A stretch of 64,000 nucleotides of DNA, taken from positions 7,346,611-7,410,610 of the forward strand of contig NC_034011.1 in assembly GCF_000346465.2 (NCBI RefSeq). The letters run 5' to 3'. Below are positions 12,215 to 24,200 of the stretch, one piece after another. Position 1 is the first letter of the stretch, and each line of letters begins with the position of its first letter. The position numbers were made by a program, and so were the translations under genes. A model generated the notes under the pieces. That model worked only from the letters and a program-made list of their open reading frames with translations. It had not been told where the DNA came from and searched no databases. The stretch is from Prunus persica. Lineage: Eukaryota; Streptophyta; Magnoliopsida; Rosales; Rosaceae.

Positions 12215-12436
12215 CAAACACGGAATTCACATGCAATACAACAAACCAAAGTACATCTCCTGGAGTTAACATGTTGCTGTAGTATGTGGGTGCTTTGTTT
12301 TTCTAAAAATTGCTAACAAACAAAAATGGCTGAATGTCTTTGCATGTCTTTGGTATTAAAACTTAGGGGTTTTTCTGTCTTTTGTGGAAAGGTTTTGGCT
12401 TTTCACTAAAGTCTATTTTTTCTTGTGGCTAAAACT

Positions 12437-14205
12437 GAAATTTCATAAATCATAATCTATCTTTAAAAAATATATCTTAAGATAAATTTGACGATTAAAA
12501 ATAAATAATTTGTATTCTTAAATTAATAAAATTATTCTAGAATTTCCTAATCTACATAGAATCACCATTAAATTTAAAATTTTATCCTAATATTTTTCTA
12601 GGATTTTCCACTAAGTCAAGTGCAGCTATGCTTTCCCTTTCTCTACCTTGTGTTTTTCTCTCTTCACTTCATTGTGTTTCTCTCTCTCCATTTCATTTCC
12701 TTTCTTTCACTTAAATTAGAACTTTTTATATGTTATTAAAAATGTCATATTGAAAACAAAAGAAAAACATATTTTCTCATTTATCTTTTTTTTTTAATCT
12801 AAGTTTAATTTCTAACTTAACTTGGAAATTATTTATACTTTCATAGTAGTCATTAATTTCTCTTTCCCTATCCTACCATTTTTTTTTTGCTTATACCAAA
12901 CAATAAACACCTACTTTCCATTTTTAAAATTCTTCATATATTTGCCTTTTTCTTCCTTACAAACCAAACATACATATCAAAACTAAATATTATACTTTAA
13001 TTAATAAAAATAACTCAAAAATATATTTCTTTGTCACTTTTTCTAGAATTTTCTTTTGTACATTTTTTCCTTAGTTTTTAAACCCTCAACAACTCCGATG
13101 CTCGAAACCCTATTCGATCTTATATTTTTTTGTATAAATATTTTTTGTCATCTAATTTCTTATATAAATATAATATGTTTTCATTCATAGTTCTTTATTT
13201 TTTTTACTTTTGCCCGAGTGGCCCAAAACCTACCTAATCTACATAAAATCACTATTAGATCTCAAATTTTCTAATGGAAATTAATTTTCATAATTTCACC
13301 TTGCTGAAATCACCCACCATTAAAAAAAAAATTGTGAACTACTCTAATAGATTTTTTGTATCTAGGATTTTCCACTAGAAACATTGATGGCAAAAAAAGT
13401 ATCCGGAGAAGGTTTTTTTTCTTGCAATGATGACTATAAGGTAATTATTTATCCATTTATAGTTCAAGTAATAGAGATAACATAGAAATATTTCATTTTC
13501 TCTTTTTATTTATTTATTTTTCTAGAATTTTTTTTCGTATATTTTTTCCTTACTTTTTAAATCCTCACCAACTCCGATACTCAAAACCCCTATTAAATAT
13601 CAAATTTACATATATAAATATAATATGTTTTCATTCATACTTCTTTATCCTTTTACTTTCCCATCCCTTACTAGTGTCGCTGCGCCCAAAACCCTAATGG
13701 CCTAATCTACATAGAATCACCATTAGATCTCAAATTTCTTATAAAATTCAAATAGATTCTCGTAGTTTACCTCCGATATCACAGCAAACTACCGAATATA
13801 TTTTTCGTATCTAGGACTTTTCACTAAAAAAACATTTACGGCCAAAAAAGTATCTGGGGAGGGTTTTTTCATGCAACGATGACTATAAGGTAAATATTTA
13901 TCAATTTAATTTATTTTATGACCATTTTGATTTCATGTATATTTTTCTCACTCTCCCTTCCACCCTTCTCTCTTCCCTTCTTGTTGTTTCTTTTGACTCT
14001 CTCATTATATGTAATAATTGAAAACTTTGAAAGGTATGGTGGAAAAAAATGATTTTGAAAAACTTGCAAAATATATTATTTTGTGAAATCAATTTTTCAA
14101 AATTGAGATGATTAGAAATGTTTTTGTTATATTGAAAACTAAAACAAAAAAAAGTAATTTGTTGTTTTTTAAAATAATTATATTACCTAAGTACATGAGG
14201 TTATG
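12437..14205. other. AT-rich intergenic block with a 480-bp-spaced direct duplication
   Basis: I see no gene here. Two similar segments, about 13030-13455 and 13510-13905, share the order of several landmarks: a TTTCTAGAATTTT start, a run containing CAACTCCGAT, then TTTTCATTCATA, then a GATGACTATAAGGTAA end. A weaker third trace lies near 12535-12610. The block is probably an old, unclassified repeat. Confidence 0.6.
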
Positions 14206-15693
14206 TGACAAGACTTGACCCAAATTCCATTTTGGAATTCGAGCCGGACCCTGTGCGCGTCCAACATTTGGTGGATGTCGGGCACAAATGACCTATTTGC
14301 CCTTCTATACAAAGCACGATAAAATAACAAGGTTGACTTCTACCAAAAAATTGGTAGAGTCTCCCTTGTAACTGGGTCAATACCAAAACATTTACACATG
14401 CCAAACAAGTTTATATATATACAACCAACTGCCAACATACGTATATATATATATTCCAACAGTTCAATTCTAAGTCTAGGGCAAAACATCAGAGTGACTA
14501 TTAAGAATTTACAAAGGAGTCAATCCTTTTACAAAACAAAAGTCCTACATCAAAAAGGAAAGCGCGGAAAGTGAAAAACGGCCCGGTGGTGGATCCCTGT
14601 GCACGCCTACTGCCTGGGGGCACAAAACATTAAAAAGGGTGAGTGGACCAAAAATCAAAGTTCAGAAAATAGCATATGAATATACTAACCCCACCGTAAA
14701 AACAGTTATACAAACTAAATTATTCTCGTTATTACTGAAATCAATGCACTCATATAATTATACATGTATATAAGCCAATCATACTCATGGTCAACATTAA
14801 TTTCTTAAGGCATTGAAACAGTTTAAAACTACCACCTAAGTGTACCACTTATTTCCGTCAATTCCTAATATCCATCAATTCCTCGCATCACCATGGGTGA
14901 CACGTACTCATAGGTCTCAGTGACACGAAGTCAGTCCGAGCCGCAACTCGCAGGATTCAGGGGACCATAGTCAGCCTGATCTGCATTACTCGCTCCACAC
15001 GAGTTCGGGTACCATAGAAATCGTGGGGCAACTGTCAAACATGCTGACTATACCGAAGGCAACAATTTTATTCCGAAGGCAACATTTATTCAGAACGCAA
15101 ATTATTTACCAAAGGCAACATCTGTATATCTGGGTACCTAAGGTGCTTTGGGAAAATATAAAGTTTCTGAAGAAAATCTGGTGAATAATTGAATTTCTGT
15201 AAACTCTAAAACTCTGCCACCATTTATCTGAAAATCTGAAAATTAACTAGAATTTCTTTTCCTATATCCTTTAAAGGAGATTTTACTCGGCAGCATGCAA
15301 AACAAAATATTTAAAAGCATATAACAGCTTATAAAACGCTAATCTTTGAATAAAACTTGTTCAAGATCAATAACTGTAACTAAACTGCTTAAATTCATTT
15401 ATAAAAACAAAAAGTCCACTCACTGGTAGTCCGTGCTCGCTGGACCTCTTGAAGGTCCCTCATGCGAGTCAACTGGTGCCCGGGTGCCTGATTCAATGAC
15501 CATAATATTCTATTAATATAATACTCAATATAGTATTAATTTACAAACCCTAACCCCCGGCCCCTAGAAGTACGTGCGTCAAATTAAAATTGGTTCTATG
15601 GCCATAAAAGCTTGGAATATTTTAGCAATATCTTGGGACTCAAAAAGCACTAAAGTCCCAAAAAGTCAACTCAGGATCCTGCGGGTCCATGAC
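14206..15693 (-). mobile_element. Partial LTR of the same family as 9288-12214, copy 2
   Basis: Read on the minus strand, it ends at 14206 with the same type of 3' end as copy 1: a GGAATTTGGGTC block and the GTAGAAGTC..ACAAATG region of 12050-12210. Similarity continues through the middle of the LTR to about 15693, where the sequence changes to an unrelated GC-rich element. The 5' half is missing, so this is a truncated copy of about 1.5 kb. No target duplication could be matched. Confidence 0.7.
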
Positions 15694-15699
15694 CTTGCA

Positions 15700-16570
15700 A
15701 TTATGATCCGCAAGCCTTGGGCCGGGCTAGGCTTGGGCTTGGGTGTCTGAAGTCCGGCCCGATTAAGCCCAAGAAAGCCCGGCCCGATTAAGCCCAAGAA
15801 AGCTCGGCCCGGCCCACCCACGAAAGCCCCGCCCGTTAGGCCCGCATACATATATAATTATGTATAAATAAGAGTTTAGGATTAGGATTATATCACTTAA
15901 ATCACATATATAATTTGTTTCATTTTATTTACTTTTCTTTACTCATTCATAGTTTATAATTGGATGATTAGCACATTAATTTGTGTCAATTATTAATACA
16001 ACAATTATATATAAAAATAAGATGAATAACATATCATATCACCAAATACAATCATATCACGAAACATAATCGTACCACCAAATATAATCATGTTTTTCTT
16101 GAATACATCACCAAACATTTACATATTTAGGTATCCTTTAAAAAAAATATCTTTTTGATACTTATTAGTTTTTAAAATTATTTGTTAAAACGTATTATGG
16201 TCTAATTATGTAATAACCTCAAGAATAATACTTTGTTTTATTATTTTTGTGGAAAATCTTATTAAGTTGTGTGACTTTATTGGGTATTTTATGAATTTGG
16301 TTTGATGTGAAAATATTGGAATTAAGTGAGTTTAATCTCAAATTTAGACTAAAATGCCCTTATGATTAAGTTTATGATTTTTTTCGAATGAAGTAGGCCC
16401 GTTTCGGCTAGGCCCTTTGGGCTTAGCATGGCCCCACCCAATGGGCTTTCTTAAGTCTGGCCTATGAGTCGGGCTTGGACTTTGAATTTTCTAAAAAAAC
16501 CCAGCCCGACCTAAGCCCATTAAATTTGGACTGGGCTAGTCTGGCCCGGCCCATTGACGAGCCCTACCTG
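15700..16570. mobile_element. GC-flanked hAT-like non-autonomous element (tentative)
   Basis: Two GC-rich arms rich in GGCCCGG/CCGGGCC (15715-15850 and 16395-16570) enclose AT-rich sequence. The right end read on the minus strand is TAGGGCTCGTCAATGGGCC, a form common at the ends of plant hAT-type MITEs. The left end is not cleanly matched and no 8-bp duplication was found, so the boundaries are approximate. A retroelement-like TGTAATAACCTC start at 16209 sits inside. The ORF in the left arm is compositional. Confidence 0.4.
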
Positions 16571-16734
16571 AGATGTCTACATCTTGGTAGCCCTTCCCCA
16601 ACATTTTTAATTATATTTAGATTATATGTGGGTTTTTTTTCATAGATTTTGAAAAGATATATACATTTTGTTCATCTAATAAAATGTTTGACTTTCTAAT
16701 TAAATAAGATATTTGTTCTTCCATATAAAATATT

Positions 16735-17100
16735 CGGAGTTTCACTATTATACCCAATATAGGGGCCCAAATTATAAAAAAACCTTACATGAAATAGACT
16801 TTAGAAATACACCAAACACTCATTTACAACATAACAAAGAGGCTTCAAACTTCCTATAAATTACAAAATTACCATCGATTTCTTTAAACGAACCGAACCT
16901 GAAAACCTCATAAAAAACCCAAAACACTCAACATGACATCAAAGTAATTTAATAATCAAAATTAAATTCAACAGGGCCAGCTCTCCTTTTTTGGATTATT
17001 TTTTGGGTTTGTTTATAGAAATCAAATGGTGTATCTATATAACTAGTACTAAAAATGAGTATTCCCTATAACTAAATACCTCTAAAATATTTGATTTTTA
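16735..17100 (+). repeat. Dispersed 370-bp repeat, copy 1
   Basis: The block starting TTCACTATTATACCCAATAT is repeated at 31887-32248 in the same orientation with roughly 85% visual identity, including a CAAAGTAATTTAATAATCAA landmark. It carries no ORF and its class is unknown. The ends are set only by where the two copies stop matching. Confidence 0.7.
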
Positions 17101-18401
17101 AATTGTTATGCCTGTACTGTACCTATGAGTTAGGTAATAGAAATTTGGGATGTTGTACATTGTTATTATGTTTAGTTAAAATTTATCTTTGGCCTTTCAA
17201 AAGATGAGCATTGTTTATATCTTAGTGTAAGATTTATTATTAGAAATATAATTAAATTCATACTATATTAACTATAATTAGAATAATATATATATATATA
17301 AAAAGGAAGCTGATTAGAATAGAAAAATGAAAATATATGGATGGTTTTAGAGTTGTCTCACACAAATAAACAAAGAAATTAGGAATGGTATTTAAGTAAT
17401 GTTCCGAGTACCAACTAACTTTTGGTCTAGTGGCATTATATTTTTCCAAAATTTTGATAGAAAAAAAAAAAAATCTCTTCCCAAAATTGAAAGAAGTCCC
17501 AAGTTCGAACATCTCCCTCATTATTAAAAAAAATGTAAATTACGTGAAAAGAATATTGTTCGGATATTACCATAAAAATCAAACACCTTAATATTTGAAA
17601 GATAAACTTTGACTGTCAAACGAAAATTTGCTAAATACTATGTTTCAAGAAAGGCCAAAGCAGCTACCTTATATAATTAAGGATATACATGGACTACTCT
17701 AGACACATTGCATCTGGAACAAATTACACAATATATTTATCTGTCATATGTATAATGCATTTCACTAAATTTGGTCCTCCAAGTCCAAGCATTGTTTTTG
17801 ACATTGGAAAAGCAACAAATTACTCAAAATTAACCCCTTAAATTCAAAATAAGAAAGTGCAGTCACCAAACCTGTCTTAATTCTATGTCTCCAACCCAGA
17901 TACAATTTTTACGCCAAATCTAAGAACTCATGGCATGTAAAATTCATTTCACTAAAATTGGTGCTCCAAGATTTTTATTAGTCCTTGCAATACCAACAAA
18001 ATATCATGCCATTACCCCCTCCAAATTCAAACATTACAAGGGCAATAACGTAGTTTTGACTGAGCACAGACTTATTTTTATTTTGGTAAGTAGAGCACTC
18101 TCTTAGCAAGCCCAGCACTCAAAACAAGCATTAAAGCGCCAATGGTGTCTCAAGCTTTTAGCTTTGTGTATAAAAATGGGGTGTTGGTTTTGTGGAGGCA
18201 CAACCCAAAAACACCCAAGTACAGTAGAGATACTGTACCGGATTTGAGAACCCAAGACTGAATCAAAATTCATAATTTTGGTCAGAATACGAAACTGCCC
18301 ATTTGTAGCTCTCTGCTTGCATGCCCAACACTTTGCCTTAAATCCCTAAGACTTGCCTGTTCTGAGTTGGTAGCTTTGTCACTTTTTGATATTTGGGGAG
18401 T
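17101..18401. other. Intergenic region upstream of the PDS5-like gene
   Basis: AT-rich sequence with no supported gene. The open frame at 17258-17521 (minus strand) is low-complexity and unlike any family I know. From about 17900 the sequence becomes less AT-rich, and this part probably holds the promoter of the downstream gene. Confidence 0.5.
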
Positions 18402-18410
18402 TATAAAAAG
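18402..18410 (+). promoter_or_regulatory. Putative TATA box of the PDS5-like gene
   Basis: TATAAAAAG lies 102 bases before the predicted ATG at 18512. Position and sequence fit a plant core promoter, but no transcript evidence is available. Confidence 0.35.
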
Positions 18411-18511
18411 GGTCTAAGAGCTTGCAGTGCAATTCTGCGTTGGGTTTTCTCTTGAGGGTCTTTGAGTTTCTCAAAAACAAAAGAGAAAGGAAGGGTCTTT
18501 TAGCTCTTACA

Positions 18512-21226
18512 ATGTCTTCCTCTGAGCAAGAGCTTGAGGAGCAGCTTAAGGAGACTGGAAATAGTCTCCTGAACACTCCTTCCGCCACTGATGAGCTTCT
18601 CAAACTTCTTGATGTAATGCCCCCTTTACCCTCTCTTTGTATTGCATTTTCGCACACAATATACATGCTTACTGGGTTATTTTTTGCTGTGATGAAATTC
18701 TCTGGAATGCCGAGTGTATGAAGGCTGGGAGTGGGTTGATCATCATGAATTACTGACTGGGAGTGTTTTATAGGTTTTTTTCTTCTTCTTCTTTTGAGTG
18801 TGTGCATCCGGTTTTCTTTTGGGTTAATTGAGTTCATTAGAATACAAACGAATGATGACTTGAGATGGGTTGATGATCATTTTGTGAATTCTTCGAAGTC
18901 AGGGTTACCATTTGTTCATTGAAAGTTTTTTGGTTTTTTATTGCGGTTTTAGTTTTCATTTATTTGTTTATTTGGGTTAAAAACCAAATCTTTTATGAAG
19001 GGAAATGTGGTTTCAGTAATTATGAGGGCTTTGTACATGTTGATGTTTGTTTCCTGTACTCAGAGTTGTGGTTTAAATGAACGTCTGAGTTTTATTTTTC
19101 AATTGCTTATATGTAATCCTTAATTATTTGACTGGCTTGATGGTTATATGTTAAACCAATTGCAAGCTGTTTTCTAGCTATGACTTTTCGTTTTTGAATG
19201 TTTAGATGTGCACTGTTGCTTAGTACAAGATGGTGTGTGCCTCTATATGTGTTGAATGGCTTGATGGTTAAATGTTAAACCAGTTGTGAGCTGTTCGCTG
19301 GCTATGATTTTTCATTTTTGAATGTTTGATTTATACTGTTGTTTGTCAAACGATGGTGAATGTATACTGTTGCTTATTAAAAGATGTTGTGTGTGGTGTA
19401 TAGGCGTTTGCACCTTCTATGACCTTATGTGAATTCTTACTTCTGAAACTAATGAGTTCTATACATTTCTAATAAGTAGCCACTGAGCATTCTTAGTCAG
19501 ATTTGCGATTGTATGTGATGGTTAAATGTAATGATTATTATGATATATATGCTTAAATGTAACTAATCTGAAGTTCGAATCTGTTGCAATGCAAATGTTT
19601 GAAGTTATGTTAAACATAGCTATATCTGATTTTTTGTTTGTTTGTACCTTTATCGGTTTTACGATTGACAATACCTGACATCCTCTGTTTCATTCTGTCT
19701 TTTAGGACGCTAATGATTTGTTGGACAATGTTGAGCAAGGACCACCCAGATCCATGCAAGATGCACTTCTACCCTTAATGAAAGCATTAATTTCTAATGA
19801 ACTGTTGAGGCACTCGGATGTGGATGTGAAGCTTTCTGTTGCATCTTGCCTTACTCAGATTACAAGAATAACAGCACCGGATGCCCCATATGATGATGAA
19901 CGGATGAAGGTATAACAGCTCCAAGATTCTAAGTAATCATTAATCACTTCGAAGTTCTACAACTTGTATCATCAAATGCTCCTGTTTTAATTTTATGGGC
20001 ACTTAGGACTTCATTTCCTGTTTATTGGTTGCACAGGAAATCTTTCAGCTGATTGTAGCATCTTTTGAAAATTTGTCACATGAGTCCAGTCGTTATTATA
20101 CAAAGGCAGCTTCCATTCTTTGTATTGTTGCGAAGGTCAGGTCAAGCTTGTTGATGATGGACCTTGACTGCGATGCCTTAATTCTCGAGATGTTTCAACA
20201 TTTCCTTAAAATAACAAAGTAAGAGCTTTATCGATGCTGTTTAAAATATTACTTATTGACTTCTCTTGCGGTTCTTTGCTGGAAAGTGCTTTGTGGTTGT
20301 ATCGACAGCAAAACATATTGTAAACTTTCATTATGGACTGAAGTTTGAAAAGAAGTTGTTTAATTTGTGTTCCTAATGAGAGATCAAGAATTTGAACATC
20401 CTTTTCGTTTTTTGTTTATAACTTATTCATTTAAACAATACTTTATGAAAATAAATAATCTCTGTGTCTGCGGTGTGTTCTGATTTTCATAATAACTTGG
20501 AGCTTTGGTTTTCTATTTCATTTTACATGAGTTCATTTATTTTTTGCAAATAATTTACAACTTATGGCGTCTTATTGCTTAATGTTTAGGTCCAACCTTC
20601 CAGATGCTGTATTTTCAGCCATGGAAAGTATTATGACAATGGTTTTAGATGAAAGTGAAGAAATTCCCTTGGATATTCTAAAAGCTCTTTTATCTAGTGT
20701 TAGAAAGGAAAATCAGGATCAGGTAATACTCTTTGCCTTTACATCTTGTTTTGTTTTTCTATGTTCCTTTTTTATTTTCCTACCATTCCATTTTGTTTAT
20801 TTAAGAGTGTATGCCCTTTACCCATTGTTTCAGACTGTTTCACCTATTTCTTGGAAACTGGGGGAGAAAGTTATAGAGAATTGTTCTGCTAAGCTTAAAT
20901 CTTATCTCGTGGAAGCAGTGAAGTCCACGGACATTGCTTTGGACGATTATGCTGAAATTGTGGCTTCTGTATACCAAAATGGATCTGATGCCCTCAAAAA
21001 TGATAATGACAATGATTCTGGGAAAATTCTGGTATGCCAAACTTTGATATTGTCAGCTCACTTGCATGTTTAATAAGTTTAGAGTACAGTGTATGGATTT
21101 TTTTGTGTGTGTTTTGCTGATTCTATTTCCTTGTTCTTTGTATGTTTTTTTAAAGCTGAATTCAAAGCCCGAATTTTCTTATTAATTAAAAAAATAAAAA
21201 TGAAATGGCTGTTCTTATGTATTCAT

Positions 21227-21270
<44 letters not shown>

Positions 21271-24200
21271 GATCATAGCATCAAATCCTTTTGAACTAGA
21301 AAGCTTGTTGTCTCCTAGTATTCAGTATCCCATGATCCATTTTGTGCACTCTGGTGTCTGCTGTTTGAGTAGTATTAAAAATATATTGTCGGACCATAGT
21401 GAAAGTAGAGACTAACGTGGTTACCAGAAACAGATGATTACACTGAATTGATGATGCTAGTGAGGGACGGACCTATGCACATGCTAACCTGGGCTATAGC
21501 CCAGGTGATTTGATTTTTTATAGCCCAACGTTAATATCCCAGCCCACCCAAGTGCACCCCACACACCCTCACTCAAGAGCTGCTTCACTCTCCTCAGCGC
21601 AGCTGCTATATCTACTTGCTCATCAGTGCCCATGCACTCAACCAACCTCTGCTCATCCAACGGTTGGTTTTTAAAAAGTATTACTCACACTCATTGAAGC
21701 TGCTCCAACTACTCAAGCATGATTCGATACTATTAATGCAATTCATACCATGGCAATTTTTTGAAAATTAATGCCAACTTCAATTTTCTTTCTTTTTCTA
21801 AAATTTTTGTACTATTCAATTTTCCCTATAAAACCCACCTATTTCTTCCAAATTTTCACACCACCAAAATCATTTACCACTCTTAATTTTGCTTAGTCTT
21901 TTACTCACAAAATTATTTATTAATTGCTTGTATGTTTTTTTTATTAATCTCACAAACATCGTTATGAATATATTATTTATTAGTATATGTGTGAGAAACT
22001 TCCTTCCCCTTTAAATGTTGTTTTTATTTAAGGTTGTACTAGATGCATTTTGAGGGGCTCATTATGTCTCCTTGTGTCTTTTTTTTTTTTGGTTATCAAT
22101 GAAATTCACTCGTACTATCAAGTAATCTATCCTTTAAGTAGGTTTGTATGTAACGTAAATTTAGCCCACCTCATTTTGAAATCCTGAGATTTGAATAAAG
22201 ACAACATGATAGTCAGCCGGTTGTATTGATTCTGATTGCACACAATACACAAAACAATTGTTGACATTCTTGTTGAATGAAATAAAACCATCCTGTGCTG
22301 TCTATCTAGTTATTCTACTTTGTACGTAGCGACCTAGTTATTCTACTTTCTATGTAGAGACCTAGTTATTCTACTTTCTAGATAGAGACCTAGTTATTCT
22401 ACTTTCTAGATAGAGACCTAGTTATTCTACTTTCTATGTAGAGATTGTTTGAGAAATTGGCATAGCACTGCTTAGCTTTAATTACATGACATTAGAAACA
22501 AATCTTAGGAGGAATGTTGTATGATATAGCTTATAATATACTTCTTTGTGCATAGGTATTTGTGTGTTGAAGTGGGTCCATTGTCTATGCATGTGATTAG
22601 AAAAATAGATTGGAAGTTCTGAACGATTTGCAATGTCATGCTTCAGGAAAATGAAAACAAGTTGATGAAAAGGACTTCGAATGAAGCATCCAATTCCCAT
22701 GTACGTGACTGTTATGCTCTTTCTATATTCCCTCTCTTCTCTCTCTCTCTCTCCCCTTCTCCCCCCCCCCCCCACCCCAATTTGCATTAAGTGGAACTTA
22801 CACTCACCCACAAAGAAACTTCTCTGTTAAACAGGTGACAGAGGGACTTTCATTTGCTGAGATACTGGATGCTTACCAAAAGAGGGGAATTGCAGCCCCC
22901 GGTGCTGTTAATCCTAGAGAAGCTGGCAAAACTGTGGCTGCTTCTACTAAGGATGAACACAATGTCAGACAAAAAGTTTCTAAACAATTACAGCATTGCC
23001 ATCTTACTAAACATTCCAAGTGTATTGATTCAAGAGATGGTGCTCAACTGGACAATTCGGGCTCGCTGAAGGCTACCAAATCAGAAGTTGAGCCATACTC
23101 AGGTCCCAAAAAGAGAGGGCGGAAGCCAAATTCTTCAAAGAATTCAGAGGAAGGCCATGACCATGCTCAACCTAACAATTCATTCTCTCCGAAGGCTGTC
23201 AAATCAGAAGTTGAGCCATACTCAGCTCCCAAAAAGAGAGGCAGGAAGCCAAATTCTTTGATGAATCCAGCAGAAGGCTATGACCATTCTTGGATACATA
23301 CTGGGAGAAAAACTCAAAAACGCAGAAAGTCTAATGACAAGGGATCTGATGCTTCACCTGCTGAAGGTCGGCTTCATGGAAAGGCTGCTTTGCATTTAAC
23401 ACTTGAAAAGGTGACTGAGCCACCAGGTTTAGAACCTAAACCTGAAGCAGACATTGGAGCTTCTTCTCCGCTTCCTCAAAATAACCCTCCTGGTGGAACC
23501 CAACGCAGAAGGGGTCGACCAAAAAAGCAGGTTGTGGCCGATCATTCAGCTAACCGTGGTCCCCTATTTGCTGTGAGGCGAGAGTTCTCAAGTACTCAGG
23601 CTGAGGAGAGAACTGCGCAAAAAACAGATACCCATCTGACTCAGGGATTTAAGGAGACCAGTACCTTTGAAGCAAAAGCACGGAGTCATCCTAGAGCTCT
23701 AGAACGTGCTGAAAAGACAAGCGAGCAGTGCTTGCTTGCTTCCACACCTGTTGTCACAGATACGGAAGCTGCCATCCCCTTTGATCCTGATGAAAAACCA
23801 CAGCAACAGTCAGCTTTGGATGTTGCATATGGGAGTACCAATGATCAATCATATGTCCGAACGGGTACTAAGACACGTAAGGGGAAAGCTACTTCTAGTA
23901 AGGAGAGTACCGAAGCATCTGGTAGCAAGGTACTTCATTACTTCTTTAACGTTGATGCAAAAATAAATAGATATTGGAATTTTAAGCTGTCACCTGTAAT
24001 GGCTTTTTTCTTTCTTCTGTTGTGCCAACTATCCATTTTTCAGAAGATTTCTAAGTCCGCAACAAAGTTGAGTGAAGATAATGAAGGAACACATAAACTG
24101 TTTCTGAAGAGGAAGTGTACCATTGAAAAGGAAGAGGTAAGACATTTTAATTTCATTTGCAGTTTACAATTCGGCCAGTTATAGTTTGGTGCTCACTCAT

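Larger units (their letters stand above)
3135..12436. mobile_element. Endogenous pararetrovirus (Caulimoviridae) locus, rearranged, with inverted copies
   Basis: Decayed caulimovirid sequence fills this interval apart from the solo LTR at 9288-12214. Read on the minus strand, the order is promoter and leader (12436-8610), tRNA-Met primer site (8602-8591), upstream coding region (8445-7475), then CCHC knuckle, protease, RT, RNase H and a trailing ORF (5735-3135). Between these two minus-strand parts sits a plus-strand piece (about 5736-7470) with RNase H, the trailing ORF and a second promoter region. All coding parts have stops and frameshifts, so no functional virus is encoded. The presence of an ORF after RNase H is reminiscent of florendoviruses, which are common in plant genomes, but the genus is not settled by eye. 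Confidence 0.75.

Noticed and set aside
21089..21415. 108-codon frame in PDS5 intron 5
   Set aside because: It spans the (CT)n microsatellite, lies within a well-supported intron and shows no conservation.
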